From contig NZ_JAJONF010000016.1 of the NCBI RefSeq assembly GCF_021462265.1, forward strand, positions 62,001 to 126,000: a DNA stretch of 64,000 nt, given 5' to 3'. The position numbers were made by a program, and so were the translations under genes. The notes beneath the pieces are model-generated. The model made no database searches and was not told the DNA's origin. It worked only from the letters and a program-made list of their open reading frames with translations. Positions 27,842-36,064 of the stretch are shown here, in pieces (the first letter of the stretch is position 1; each line of letters begins with the position of its first letter). Origin of the DNA: Streptomyces shenzhenensis. GTDB taxonomy: Bacteria; Actinomycetota; Actinomycetes; Streptomycetales; Streptomycetaceae.

Positions 27842-27952
27842 CACCCGTCGGCCGCCCGGCATTTGGCACCGGTTGACCCTTTCGGGTTGGAGCGGGCACC
27901 GTCGGATGATCATCTATTAGTCAACGCACCCGTGGCGCACTACGCTGCGCTC

Positions 27953-28618
27953 ATGAGCATGCTGACTCCCCCCGGCATGGGCGGCCAGTACCGGATCACA
28001 GGGGACAAATACCCTCGCATGCGCCCACGCCGGCGGCGTGCCCGGCTCGTCCTCTCCGTGGTCGCCTCCGTCACCGTGCTCGGCCTGGTCGGCTGGGGCA
28101 CCCTGCAGCTCATCGACGTCTTCACCGGCGGTGGCGGAACCGCCTCGGCGGCCGGCGCGTCGGACGACTGCGTCAAGCGGGCCGCCGCCAGTTCGAGCCC
28201 CGCGGCCGGGGCCTCGGCCGGAACGTCGGCCACGGTGCTGCCGAAGCCGGCCCAGATCACGGTGAACGTCTACAACGCCACGACCCGCACGGGCCTGGCC
28301 AAGGACACCGCGGACGAACTGAAGAAGCGCGGCTTCAAGATCGGCGACGTCGGCAACGCGCCGGCGAAGTTCGACCAGAAGGTCAAGGGCACGGCGATAC
28401 TGGTCGGCCCGGCCTCGGCCCTGAAGACCTCGCTCCCGGTCCTGGCCACCCAGGTGACCGCCGCCGGCCAGCGCACGGAGGCCGGCCGCAAGGGCACCGC
28501 CGTGGACCTGATCCTGGGCGACGCCTTCAAGACCCTGACCCCCCAGGCGACGGCCGCGAAGGCCATCACGGCCCTGTCCGCCCCCAGGCCGACGGCGTCG
28601 ACGAAGAAGAGCTGCTGA
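27953..28618 (+). CDS. Membrane-anchored LytR_C domain protein
   Basis: 221 residues from the ATG at 27953. The basic N-terminus (RPRRRRAR) is followed by one membrane segment (LVLSVVASVTVLGLVGWGTL), then an Ala/Ser linker and an extracytoplasmic LytR_C domain (ITVNVYNATTRTGLAKDTAD ... GTAILVGP). It lacks the LCP catalytic domain, so it is an accessory envelope protein rather than a ligase. Convergent with upp. Confidence 0.85.
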   Translation: MSMLTPPGMGGQYRITGDKYPRMRPRRRRARLVLSVVASVTVLGLVGWGTLQLIDVFTGGGGTASAAGASDDCVKRAAASSSPAAGASAGTSATVLPKPAQITVNVYNATTRTGLAKDTADELKKRGFKIGDVGNAPAKFDQKVKGTAILVGPASALKTSLPVLATQVTAAGQRTEAGRKGTAVDLILGDAFKTLTPQATAAKAITALSAPRPTASTKKSC

Positions 28619-28802
28619 GACCCGGGCACCGCAGGGCACCACCGCCGTGGCCGGTCACCGTGGTCACCGTGGCCGCGGAAGGCCCTGAACGGGCGCGCGG
28701 CGGGGTTGGATCCGCGGTCGCCGCCGCGGGGCGCGACAAGCCACGACGGCCCGCGGCCGCCGACGCGCCCGCCTCCCTACGACACCCGAGCGAACGGGCC
28801 GG

Positions 28803-29438
28803 CTACTCGGCCGCCCCGTACAGCCGGTCCCCCGCGTCCCCCAGCCCCGGCACGATGTACCCCTGCTCGTTGAGGTGGTCGTCCACGGCCGCCGTCACGA
28901 CCGTGACCGGCGTTCCCGCCAGCTCCCGTTCCATCAGTTCGACGCCCTCGGGCGCGGCCAGCAGGACGACCGCCGTCACGTCGTCCGCGCCGCGCCTGAT
29001 GAGCTCGCGGATCGCCGCCACCAGCGTGCCGCCCGTGGCCAGCATCGGGTCCAGGACGTACACCTGACGCCCGGAGAGGTCCTCCGGCATCCGCGAGGCG
29101 TACGTCGACGCCTGCAGCGTCTCCTCGTTGCGGATCATGCCCAGGAAGCCGACCTCGGCGGTCGGCAGCAGCCGGACCATGCCGTCCAGCATGCCGAGCC
29201 CGGCCCGCAGGATCGGCACCACCAGCGGGCGCGGCCGGGCGAGCTTGACGCCGGTCGTGGCGGCCACCGGGGTCTGGATGTCGACGGCCTCGGTCCGCAC
29301 GTCCCGCGTCGCCTCGTAGGCGAGCAGGGTGACCAGTTCGTCGGCGAGCCGCCGGAACGTCGCGGAGTCGGTGCGCTGGTCGCGCAGCGTGGTGAGCTTG
29401 TGAGCGACCAGGGGGTGGTCGACGACGTGGAGACGCAT
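28803..29438 (-). CDS. upp: Uracil phosphoribosyltransferase
   Basis: Salvage enzyme that makes UMP from uracil and PRPP. 211 residues from the ATG at 29438 (MRLHVVDHPLVAHKLTTLRD); a GTG two codons earlier is possible. The PRPP loop is VYVLDPMLATGGTLVAAI, the flexible loop is PILRAGLGMLDGM, and the C-terminal uracil site is GYIVPGLGDAGDRLYG. All key motifs are intact. Confidence 0.96.
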   Translation of the reverse strand: MRLHVVDHPLVAHKLTTLRDQRTDSATFRRLADELVTLLAYEATRDVRTEAVDIQTPVAATTGVKLARPRPLVVPILRAGLGMLDGMVRLLPTAEVGFLGMIRNEETLQASTYASRMPEDLSGRQVYVLDPMLATGGTLVAAIRELIRRGADDVTAVVLLAAPEGVELMERELAGTPVTVVTAAVDDHLNEQGYIVPGLGDAGDRLYGAAE

Positions 29439-29553
29439 GTCCACAACAGTAACCGCGCCCCAAGCCCGCCTCGTGCAGGCCCGCGCAGGCGCACCCTGGC
29501 ATCAAACCCCCCGTCCGGGGGAAAGTGGAGGTGTCGGACTGGGGTGGTGTGAC

Positions 29554-29760
29554 GTGCCTGAACTGCCAGGGCCGCCTGAGCGGCCCGACCGCGCCTACGG
29601 CGCGCCCGAGGGCGAGACGGAGTCCGAGCGGCGGCGCCGCCGGGCCCGGTTCCTGCGCGAGCTCGCCGAGGCGCGGGCGCTGCGTGACCGGGTCCAGCCC
29701 CGCCGCGCCAAGACGGCCCGGCTGCGGCACGCGATGCGTATGCGGACGTTCCGCTGGTAG
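29554..29760 (+). CDS. Small basic protein, unknown (68 residues)
   Basis: Starts at GTG 29554 (VPELPGPPERPDRAYGAPEG), then an Arg-rich helix ESERRRRRARFLRELAEARA and a basic tail ending MRMRTFRW. No known domain; the charge suggests nucleic-acid or ribosome contact. Divergent from upp. The longer in-frame extension upstream lacks a ribosome binding site. Confidence 0.5.
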   Translation: MPELPGPPERPDRAYGAPEGETESERRRRRARFLRELAEARALRDRVQPRRAKTARLRHAMRMRTFRW

Positions 29761-30204
29761 GACCGGCAGGACCGGTTGGGAATCGCCAAGGCCCACCGGC
29801 CCCGCGCCAGGAATCGGCGGGAATCGCCAGGAGTCGCCAGGACGCGGCGACACTCGGCGACACTCGGCAAGAGTCGTGAAGCCGATCCTTCGGTAAAGAT
29901 CCACTGCTGGTGGCGCGTTGCGGTCCGTCACGGGGAAGGCCGTGCGTGGGCCGCGGGAAAACCCGCGTACGATCCGCAGGTGGCGGCAACGAGTGCGCTG
30001 GTGACTGCGTTGACGGACGCGCGGACGCCTCTTTGCATACGTGCGATCAAAACTGCCAGACACAGGGAGCCGAAGACGTCCCCTGAACGCCTTGTTTCTG
30101 CCACGATTCCGAGTGGGCGGGGCTCGGAGCACAGCTCTCCCCGCCCAGAACCTCCGCCGGGGGGACCCCCAACCGGCACGCCTATGACCAGTGGGAGAGT
30201 CACG
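29761..30204. other. 444-base intergenic region with short repeats and a hairpin
   Basis: At 29790-29876 there are short near-repeats (GAATCGCCAGGAGTCGCCAG, then GCGACACTCG twice and a GCAAGAGTCG variant). A hairpin GGGCGGGG/CCCCGCCC spans 30115-30146. No gene is supported; it contains the promoter of the tadA operon. Confidence 0.5.
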
Positions 30205-30732
30205 GTGTACTTCGCCGCACTGCTCGCGCGCACCGAAGACGGGTGGGAAGCGAGCGACACAGAACTCGACGACGTGGAGACCCTGTCGGACCTGGCCGAC
30301 CTGGCCCGGGAATCGGCCTCGGAGGCCGACGACACGGTGCTCGTCTTCATCGAGCAGGAAGACGCGTGGTTCGGCGTCGTCCGCGTCGACGGAGAGGAGG
30401 ACCCCCGGGTCTTCGTCTCCAACGCAGCCGCCGCCGCCCGCAGCTCGTACGGTGAGCTCCTGCTCACCGACGAACTGCTCGGAAGGGAGCCCAAGGCCGC
30501 CGCCGACGACCTGGACGCCCTCGACCTCGACGGCACCGAGGACGGTGAGCCCGATGCCGAGGAGGACGACGACGCGGACGGTTCCGCCGTGCCGGCCGGC
30601 CCGGTCGGGGACGCCGCGATCCTGGACGACCTGGGCGTGAGCGCGAAGGAGCTGCTGTCCCTGGACGAGGACGCGCTCAACGAGATCGCCGACGCCCTGG
30701 GCGCCTCCGACGTCCTGGAGACCGTCCGCTGA
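30205..30732 (+). CDS. tRNA adenosine deaminase-associated protein
   Basis: 175 residues from the GTG at 30205, which has GGGAGAG 5 bases upstream; the ATG at 30184 lacks a ribosome binding site. It belongs to the actinobacterial family always found next to tadA. VYFAALLARTEDGWEASDTE starts a small alpha/beta domain. An acidic Asp/Glu linker (about 105-135) follows, then a C-terminal helix set (LDDLGVSAKELLSLDEDALN). Precedes tadA by 56 bases. Confidence 0.88.
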   Translation: MYFAALLARTEDGWEASDTELDDVETLSDLADLARESASEADDTVLVFIEQEDAWFGVVRVDGEEDPRVFVSNAAAAARSSYGELLLTDELLGREPKAAADDLDALDLDGTEDGEPDAEEDDDADGSAVPAGPVGDAAILDDLGVSAKELLSLDEDALNEIADALGASDVLETVR

Positions 30733-30788
30733 CCTTCCACGAGGCACCCGGGTCCCCCGACCCGGTACGCGACCGCTGGCGGGCCGCG

Positions 30789-31220
30789 ATGCGGCTCGCC
30801 CTGGACGAGGCCGGCCAGGCCGTCCGGGGCGGGGACGTCCCCGTCGGCGCCGTCGTGCTGTCCCCGGACGGTACGACGGTCCTCGCGGCCGGGCACAACG
30901 AACGCGAGGCCACCGGCGACCCCACCGCGCACGCCGAGGTCCTCGCGCTGCGCCGGGCCGCCGCCGCGCTGGGGCAGTGGCGGCTCACCGGCTGCACGCT
31001 GGTCGTCACGCTGGAGCCCTGCACGATGTGCGCCGGCGCCCTGGTCCAGTCCCGGGTGGACCGGGTGGTCTACGGCGCCCGCGACGAGAAGGCCGGAGCC
31101 GCCGGGTCCCTCTGGGACGTCGTCCGCGACCGGCGCCTGAACCACCGTCCCGAGGTCGTCGAGGGCGTCCTGGCGGCCGAGTCCGCCCGTCTCCTCACGG
31201 ACTTCTTCCGCACCCGCTGA
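30789..31220 (+). CDS. tadA: tRNA adenosine(34) deaminase
   Basis: Converts A34 to inosine in tRNA-Arg(ACG), which is itself encoded in this window at 50044-50116. 143 residues from the ATG at 30789. The zinc/catalytic residues are His48 and Glu50 (PTAHAEVLALR) and Cys78/Cys81 (LEPCTMCAGAL). The in-frame text upstream (DPVRDRWRAA) also looks conserved, so a non-ATG start near 30729 is possible. A tRNA-Ser gene follows. Confidence 0.93.
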   Translation: MRLALDEAGQAVRGGDVPVGAVVLSPDGTTVLAAGHNEREATGDPTAHAEVLALRRAAAALGQWRLTGCTLVVTLEPCTMCAGALVQSRVDRVVYGARDEKAGAAGSLWDVVRDRRLNHRPEVVEGVLAAESARLLTDFFRTR

Positions 31221-31286
31221 CGCGCCCTCGACGGCCCCTGAATACCGATTTCGGAGCGCGGCCTCCTGTGCTGTAAGGTCTCCCTC

Positions 31287-31371
31287 GGTAGCGTGTCCGA
31301 GCGGCCGAAGGAGCTCGCCTCGAAAGCGAGTGTGGCGCAAGTCACCGAGGGTTCAAATCCCTCCGCTACCG
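31287..31371 (+). tRNA. tRNA-Ser (CGA)
   Basis: Acceptor GGTAGCG pairs with CGCTACC. The anticodon stem CTCGC/GCGAG holds the loop CTCGAAA, giving CGA. Long variable arm; 85 nt. Confidence 0.95.
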
Positions 31372-31378
31372 CTGTCAC

Positions 31379-31413
31379 ACGAAGGGCGGCTCCGCATCGG
31401 AGCCGCCCTTCGT
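31379..31413. terminator. 16-bp hairpin between tRNA-Ser and the PLDc_N gene
   Basis: ACGAAGGGCGGCTCCG-CAT-CGGAGCCGCCCTTCGT is a perfect stem between the convergent tRNA (+) and small membrane gene (-). Confidence 0.8.
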
Positions 31414-31417
31414 GCGG

Positions 31418-31630
31418 TCAGGGCCGGGAGACCAGGTGCTCGGGGCGCTTGCCCGCGTAGTTCCAGACGAGGGCCCCGAAGACCGGGGCGTGCAGCAGGA
31501 ACAGCAGCCAGAGCCACTTCGGGACGTACCTGACCCGCTCCGCCGGTGTGCGGACACAGTCGAGCGCTGCCGCCACGACGAACATGATCAGCAGGGTGAC
31601 GAGGCCGAAGGCCATCGCTGTCATCAGCAT
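31418..31630 (-). CDS. PLD-nuclease N-terminal-domain (PLDc_N) membrane protein
   Basis: 70 residues with two membrane segments (LVTLLIMFVVAAALDCV and WLWLLFLLHAPVFGALVWNY) and the PLDc_N pattern KWLWLLFLLHAPVFGALVWN. It resembles the N-terminal membrane region of cardiolipin synthases without the catalytic part. Function unknown. Confidence 0.8.
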   Translation of the reverse strand: MLMTAMAFGLVTLLIMFVVAAALDCVRTPAERVRYVPKWLWLLFLLHAPVFGALVWNYAGKRPEHLVSRP

Positions 31631-31719
31631 CCGCGTTCTCCCTCTCGACTCCGGCTGCGCCGGGTTCGCGTTCGTTGCCTCGGCCCTTCATCGGACCGGA
31701 CCCCGCGAGCGGTTCACGC

Positions 31720-31833
31720 TCCGGAGATCCGGCGATGCGGAGATCCAGAGACCCGGCGATGCGGAGACCCAGCGGGTCGGAGATCCGACGAGATCCGGCG
31801 GTGCGAAGTTCGGAGATTCGGAGATTCGGAGAA
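31720..31833. repeat. Imperfect tandem repeats of GAGATCCGGCGATGCG type
   Basis: GATCCGGCGATGCGGA, GACCCGGCGATGCGGA and GATCCGGCGGTGCGAA recur. GGAGATTC occurs twice at the end, before an A-run. They fill most of the 31631-31929 gap upstream of the small membrane gene at 31930. No gene seen in the gap. Confidence 0.65.
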
Positions 31834-31929
31834 AAAAACCCGGCATCCAACGTGCCGTTGGTCATACAAAACGATCGGAGGGTTACACTCGCGCCCGGCA
31901 ACCGGGGGAACGGACAGGGGAGAGGCCAG

Positions 31930-32106
31930 GTGGCGGTGAACGCCAAGAAGATCGCCGTCTACGTGCTCGTGATCTTCGCGCTCTACGTGATCATCACGGA
32001 CCCGCCCAAGGCGGCGGACTGGGTCCAGATAGTCTTCCAGGGCATATCGGACGCCGCGAAGTCCGTCGGGAACTTCTTCACCTGGCTGGCGGACGGGGCG
32101 AAGTAG
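31930..32106 (+). CDS. 58-residue small membrane protein
   Basis: Starts at GTG 31930 with GGAGAGG 5 bases upstream. One membrane segment (IAVYVLVIFALYVIITDPP) is followed by an amphipathic tail (DWVQIVFQGISDAAKSVGNF). Unknown function; the pattern is conserved in Streptomyces. 18 bases upstream of the Dabb gene, so probably co-transcribed. Confidence 0.7.
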   Translation: MAVNAKKIAVYVLVIFALYVIITDPPKAADWVQIVFQGISDAAKSVGNFFTWLADGAK

Positions 32107-32124
32107 ACGCACTGGGAGTGCCCC

Positions 32125-32418
32125 ATGATCCGCCACCTGGTCCTCTTCAAGCTCAACGAAGGCGTCGAGCGCGACGATCCGCGGGTCGTCGCGGGCGCGG
32201 CGGCCTTCTTCGCCCTCGGCGACCGGATCGGGGAGCTGCGCTTCTGGGAGTGCGGCTGGAACGTCAGCGACCGCCCCATCGCGCACGACTTCGCGATCAA
32301 CTCGGCGGTGGACGACCTGGACGCGCTCAAGCGGTACGTGGAGCACCCCGACCACCAGGCTGCCGCCGCGATGTGGCGGGAGTTCGCCACCTGGGTGATC
32401 GCGGACTACGAATTCTGA
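32125..32418 (+). CDS. Dabb (stress-responsive alpha/beta barrel) family protein
   Basis: 97 residues. Starts MIRHLVLFKLNEGVERDDPR and includes HDFAINSAVDDLDALKRYVE and HPDHQAAAAMWREF, the pattern of the dimeric ferredoxin-like Dabb family. Role unknown. Followed by a terminator and sigF. Confidence 0.88.
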   Translation: MIRHLVLFKLNEGVERDDPRVVAGAAAFFALGDRIGELRFWECGWNVSDRPIAHDFAINSAVDDLDALKRYVEHPDHQAAAAMWREFATWVIADYEF

Positions 32419-32445
32419 GCCGTACGGACGCCTCCCCAACCTGAG

Positions 32446-32473
32446 CCCCTCGCCTGCGACGGCGGGGGGTTTT
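32446..32473 (+). terminator. Intrinsic terminator after the Dabb gene
   Basis: CCCCTCGCC and GGCGGGGG pair (one T-G) around TGCGAC, followed by a TTTT run. It separates the Dabb operon from sigF. Confidence 0.7.
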
Positions 32474-32609
32474 GCTGTGTCTTATGCCCCAACTTGCCAG
32501 TATTAATACCCAACACGACGTTATCAGGTGCTTGCGCACAGTGCACATGTCTTGTGATGCTATGACCGCTTTTGACGGATGATTGACCGATGAAGAGGTG
32601 GCGTTGACC

Positions 32610-33461
32610 GTGTCGGCCAGTTCTGCGCCGCCCCAGGAAGAGGCGCCCGCCTCCACCCAGACTCCCGCCCAAGCCGCCGCCCCCGCCCCGGAGAAGCGGC
32701 GGGGTGCCGACACCCGGGCGCTGACCCAGGTGCTCTTCGGCCAGCTCAAGGAGCTCAAGCCGGGCACGCCGGAGCACAACCGCGTGCGTTCGGCGCTCAT
32801 CGAGGCGAACCTCCCGCTCGTACGCTACGCGGCCGCCCGCTTCCGCTCCCGCAACGAGCCCATGGAGGACGTCGTCCAGGTCGGCACCATCGGCCTCATC
32901 AACGCCATCGACCGCTTCGACCCGGACCGGGGCGTGCAGTTCCCGACCTTCGCCATGCCGACCGTCGTCGGCGAGATCAAGCGCTACTTCCGGGACAACG
33001 TCCGCACCGTGCACGTACCGCGCCGCCTGCACGAGCTGTGGGTCCAGGTCAACAGCGCGACCGAGGACCTGACGACCGCCTTCGGCCGCTCCCCCTCCAC
33101 CGCCGAGATCGCCGAGCGGCTGCGGATCAGCGAGGAGGAGGTGCTCTCCTGCATCGAGGCCGGCCGGTCGTACCACGCGACCTCCCTGGAGGCCGCCCAG
33201 GAGGGCGACGGGCTGCCGGGCCTCCTCGACCGCATCGGCTACGAGGACCCGGCCCTGGACGGCGTGGAACACCGCGACCTGGTCCGCCACCTGCTCGTCC
33301 AACTCCCCGAGCGGGAGCAGCGGATCCTCCTGCTGCGCTACTACAGCAACCTCACCCAGTCCCAGATCAGCGCGGAGCTCGGCGTCTCCCAGATGCACGT
33401 CTCCCGCCTCCTCGCCCGCAGCTTCCAGCGCCTGCGCTCGGCGAACCGCATCGAGGCGTAG
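32610..33461 (+). CDS. sigF: RNA polymerase sigma factor SigF (SigB/F/G group)
   Basis: 283 residues from the GTG at 32610, chosen for AGGTGG 8 bases upstream; a TTG at 32583 is possible. After a Pro/Ala-rich N-terminus, region 2 reads NLPLVRYAAARFRSRNEPME and FPTFAMPTVVGEIKRYFRD. Region 3 starts VHVPRRLHELWVQV. Region 4 has LTQSQISAELGVSQMHVSRL. In Streptomyces SigF acts late in spore maturation. Immediately upstream of its paralogue sigN. Confidence 0.9.
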   Translation: MSASSAPPQEEAPASTQTPAQAAAPAPEKRRGADTRALTQVLFGQLKELKPGTPEHNRVRSALIEANLPLVRYAAARFRSRNEPMEDVVQVGTIGLINAIDRFDPDRGVQFPTFAMPTVVGEIKRYFRDNVRTVHVPRRLHELWVQVNSATEDLTTAFGRSPSTAEIAERLRISEEEVLSCIEAGRSYHATSLEAAQEGDGLPGLLDRIGYEDPALDGVEHRDLVRHLLVQLPEREQRILLLRYYSNLTQSQISAELGVSQMHVSRLLARSFQRLRSANRIEA

Positions 33462-33640
33462 GGCCGGTCCGGCGGGCTCGTTACCGGTCCGAGACCCGCT
33501 CCGGGTGACTTGGTACGACCGTAACCGCAAACAGGATCGAGCCATCACCAGTAAGAGCGAATCGCTCACCTGCGCACTTTCCGACAGTTGAGGGGCGAAA
33601 AAGCGTCAGACCCTCTTCATCCAGGGCGGATTCACGTTTC

Positions 33641-33678
33641 ACATGTCGACATGTCACTACAGCGTGTTGCCGACATGT
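33641..33678. promoter_or_regulatory. Perfect 14-bp palindrome plus a third GACATGT half-site upstream of sigN
   Basis: ACATGTCGACATGT at 33641-33654 is a perfect palindrome, and GACATGT recurs at 33672-33678. A candidate operator in the 328-base sigF-sigN gap (33462-33789). Confidence 0.5.
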
Positions 33679-33697
33679 GACATTCTGCCGGAAGCGC

Positions 33698-33724
33698 GTT
33701 TGCCGGGCCTCCGGCTCCGGTATT
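33698..33724 (+). promoter_or_regulatory. SigB-group-like promoter upstream of sigN
   Basis: GTTT at 33698-33701 and GGTATT at 33719-33724 with a 17-base spacer resemble the GTTT...GGGTAT pattern of the SigB/F/N group. This would fit autoregulation of sigN, about 65 bases before its start codon. Confidence 0.4.
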
Positions 33725-33789
33725 CAGGTGAAGGCATCGTTCCTCCAGGGAACGCCGCCGCGACCGTCCCGCGACCCAAAGGGGGTGGC

Positions 33790-34716
33790 ATGTCCGCAGA
33801 CCAGGGCAGCTCGAAGGTGCTCACGCCCACGAAGAGCGAGGCAGCGCCCAAGGAGCTCGACGCCATCGACGTGCTCGACAGCATCGATGGCGCCATCGAC
33901 GGCGCTCCGGCGCTGGAGGCCCCTCCGACCCCGGAACTCCCGGTGGCCCCGGAGATCATCGACACCCGCACCCTGTCCCGCTCCCTGTTCCTGCGCCTTG
34001 CCGCACTCGAAGAGGACAGCCCCGAGCGCGCCTATGTCCGGGACACCCTGATCGAGCTCAACCTCCCCCTCGTGCGCTACGCGGCGGCCCGCTTCCGCAG
34101 CCGCAACGAGCCGATGGAGGACATCGTCCAGGTCGGCACCATCGGCCTGATCAAGGCGATCGACCGCTTCGACTGCGAACGGGGCGTGGAGTTCCCGACG
34201 TTCGCGATGCCGACGGTCGTGGGCGAGATCAAGCGCTTCTTCCGCGACACCTCGTGGTCGGTGCGCGTGCCGCGCCGTCTGCAGGAGCTGCGCCTGGCCC
34301 TCACCAAGGCCAGCGACGACCTCTCCCAGAAGCTGGACCGCTCGCCGACGGTGACGGAGCTCGCGGCCGTCCTGGGCGTCTCCGAGGAGGACGTGGTCGA
34401 CGGCCTCGCCGTGGGCAACGCGTACACCGCTTCCTCCCTCGACTCCCCGGCCCCCGAGGACGACGGCGGCGAGGGTTCCCTGGCCGACCGCCTCGGCTAC
34501 GAGGACACCGCCCTGGAGGGCGTCGAGTACCGCGAGTCGCTCAAGCCGCTCCTCGCCAAGCTCCCGCCGCGCGAGCGCCGGATCATCATGCTCCGCTTCT
34601 TCGCGAACATGACCCAGTCCCAGATCGGCGAGGAGGTCGGCATCTCCCAGATGCACGTCTCCCGCCTGCTGACCCGTACCCTGGCCCAGCTCCGCGAGGG
34701 CCTGATCTCGGACTGA
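33790..34716 (+). CDS. sigN: RNA polymerase sigma factor SigN (SigB/F/G group)
   Basis: 308 residues from the ATG at 33790 with AAGGGGG upstream. Regions 2-4 closely parallel SigF (RYAAARFRSRNEPMEDIVQV, RVPRRLQELRLALTKASDDL, MTQSQIGEEVGISQMHVSRL). The acidic N-terminal extension (KELDAIDVLDSIDGAIDGAP) is unique to it. In S. coelicolor SigN acts in aerial development and drives nepA, whose probable homologue is at 63283-63600. Not co-transcribed with sigF, judging by the 328-base gap. Confidence 0.88.
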   Translation: MSADQGSSKVLTPTKSEAAPKELDAIDVLDSIDGAIDGAPALEAPPTPELPVAPEIIDTRTLSRSLFLRLAALEEDSPERAYVRDTLIELNLPLVRYAAARFRSRNEPMEDIVQVGTIGLIKAIDRFDCERGVEFPTFAMPTVVGEIKRFFRDTSWSVRVPRRLQELRLALTKASDDLSQKLDRSPTVTELAAVLGVSEEDVVDGLAVGNAYTASSLDSPAPEDDGGEGSLADRLGYEDTALEGVEYRESLKPLLAKLPPRERRIIMLRFFANMTQSQIGEEVGISQMHVSRLLTRTLAQLREGLISD

Positions 34717-34766
34717 AGTCACGCCCGCCGCTTCCTTCCTGACGGTGCGTCAGCCACACTGGCGCG

Positions 34767-35561
34767 ATGCTTCTCCGTAGGGCTGCGAGGACCGCGAGGA
34801 CTCCGAGGACATTGGGGGCGCTGGGGGCGTTGGAGACACCGAGGCCTCCGGGTGGCCGCCGAGGCGCCGTCATGGCAGCGTCGGCGGCCGCCGTCTGCCT
34901 GGCCTCGGCGCTCACGGCATGCGGCGGGGCCGGTGACGGCGGCTTCACGGCGGTGGGGGCGGCGGGCGGCCCGGCACGGACGCCGGCGGCGCGGCCGACG
35001 GGATCGGTGACGCTGGTCCCGCTGGACGGGGCGAAGCCGACCCGAGGCCGGCCGGCGACGACCGCGCCTTCCGGGCCGGCCGGGCCGAGCGGCACAGCCG
35101 ACTCCGCTTACGGCCCGGCGGCCTCGTCCCGACCGGCCGCGCCCGCCATGCCCTCCGCGTCCTCCGCGCCCCACCGCAACGGCACCCAGCCGGCGGCCTC
35201 CGGCCCGGCGGTGCCGAACTCACCGCGGCCCGGCGCCTCTTCGGCCTCCCCCGCACCCGCCGCGCTCACCTGGAGCACCCCCACCCGCGAGGCCACGGAC
35301 CAGCGGTGGTGCGAGAAGGCGACCGTCACCTTCGTCAACTCCGGTGGTACGGCGGTCCGTTCCGGCACGGTCACGCTCGGCACGCACATCATCGACCTGC
35401 TCGGCATCGACTGGTCGACGATCAAGTCGACCGAGCCCCTGCCGGCGCCGATCGCGCCCCACTCCCGAACGAGCAGGACGTGGACCGTCTGCGTGGACGA
35501 CTGGCGCGTCCCCCTGGGCATGCACATCGAGACCCGGGTCGCGGCCGTCGACTGGAGCTGA
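34767..35561 (+). CDS. Putative lipoprotein, Pro/Ala-rich
   Basis: 264 residues. A lipobox LTAC with Cys52 follows a hydrophobic stretch (MAASAAAVCLASALTAC). A low-complexity Pro/Ala/Ser region (about 60-165) leads to a C-terminal beta-rich domain (ATVTFVNSGGTAVRSGTVTL ... WTVCVDDWRVPLGMHIETRV). No family recognised. The true start may be downstream (ATG at 34872). The last codons and stop are tandemly duplicated. Confidence 0.65.
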   Translation: MLLRRAARTARTPRTLGALGALETPRPPGGRRGAVMAASAAAVCLASALTACGGAGDGGFTAVGAAGGPARTPAARPTGSVTLVPLDGAKPTRGRPATTAPSGPAGPSGTADSAYGPAASSRPAAPAMPSASSAPHRNGTQPAASGPAVPNSPRPGASSASPAPAALTWSTPTREATDQRWCEKATVTFVNSGGTAVRSGTVTLGTHIIDLLGIDWSTIKSTEPLPAPIAPHSRTSRTWTVCVDDWRVPLGMHIETRVAAVDWS

Positions 35562-35585
35562 GCACGGCCGTCGACTGGAGCTGAG
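35542..35585. repeat. 23-bp tandem duplication across a stop codon
   Basis: CGGCCGTCGACTGGAGCTGAG occurs at 35542-35562 and again at 35565-35585. The first copy encodes the AVDWS end of the lipoprotein and its stop; the second lies just after it. Confidence 0.85.
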
Positions 35586-35651
35586 TACGACGAAAGCCCG
35601 GGGCGCGCGGCCCCGGGTCCTCTTCGTCGCACCGTCGGCGCGGCCGCCGCG

Positions 35652-35858
35652 TTACATGAGCGCGAGCCAGGCCACCGCCGCCACCACGACCACCACGGCG
35701 ACGATGCCGAGGATCAGGCCGAGGCGGGGGCCGGAGGAGGAGGAGTACGTGGTCGCGGTCTGCTGGGAAGTCTGCGGGGCCTCGTCGACGAACGCGCGGA
35801 ACATCTGGGTGCTGCCGGCGGGGTCGTAGTTGCCCTGGGGGCCCTCGGTGTTAGCCAT
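35652..35858 (-). CDS. Small tail-anchored-type membrane protein (68 residues)
   Basis: MANTEGPQGNYDPAGSTQMF starts a hydrophilic N-terminus, followed by one C-terminal membrane helix (LGLILGIVAVVVVVAAVAWL). Start at ATG 35858; a GTG four codons earlier is possible. Unknown function. Convergent with the lipoprotein gene. Confidence 0.7.
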   Translation of the reverse strand: MANTEGPQGNYDPAGSTQMFRAFVDEAPQTSQQTATTYSSSSGPRLGLILGIVAVVVVVAAVAWLALM

Positions 35859-36002
35859 GGCCCGAGACACTAGCGAATCCGCGAGTGCGGCCCAAGTGGG
35901 GGGCCTCCCGTAGGTGCGACCGACCCCACCTGCGCGTTTACGATCGCAATACTTCCCTTTGCCAAGTTTTTGTGCCCGCCCTCCATCGATTTATTTGCCT
36001 GC

Positions 36003-36028
36003 GGCAACCAAGCAGTTCTATGGTTGCC
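36003..36028. promoter_or_regulatory. Inverted repeat upstream of the MarR gene (probable operator)
   Basis: GGCAACCA and TGGTTGCC form a perfect 8-bp inverted repeat with a 10-base spacer. It lies 37 bases before the MarR start and is followed by GGTTGCCCCAAGCAAC-type further repetition. Probably bound by the adjacent MarR protein. Confidence 0.6.
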
Positions 36029-36064
36029 CCAAGCAACAAATACGGTCGTGAGGAGGTGTGGGTG

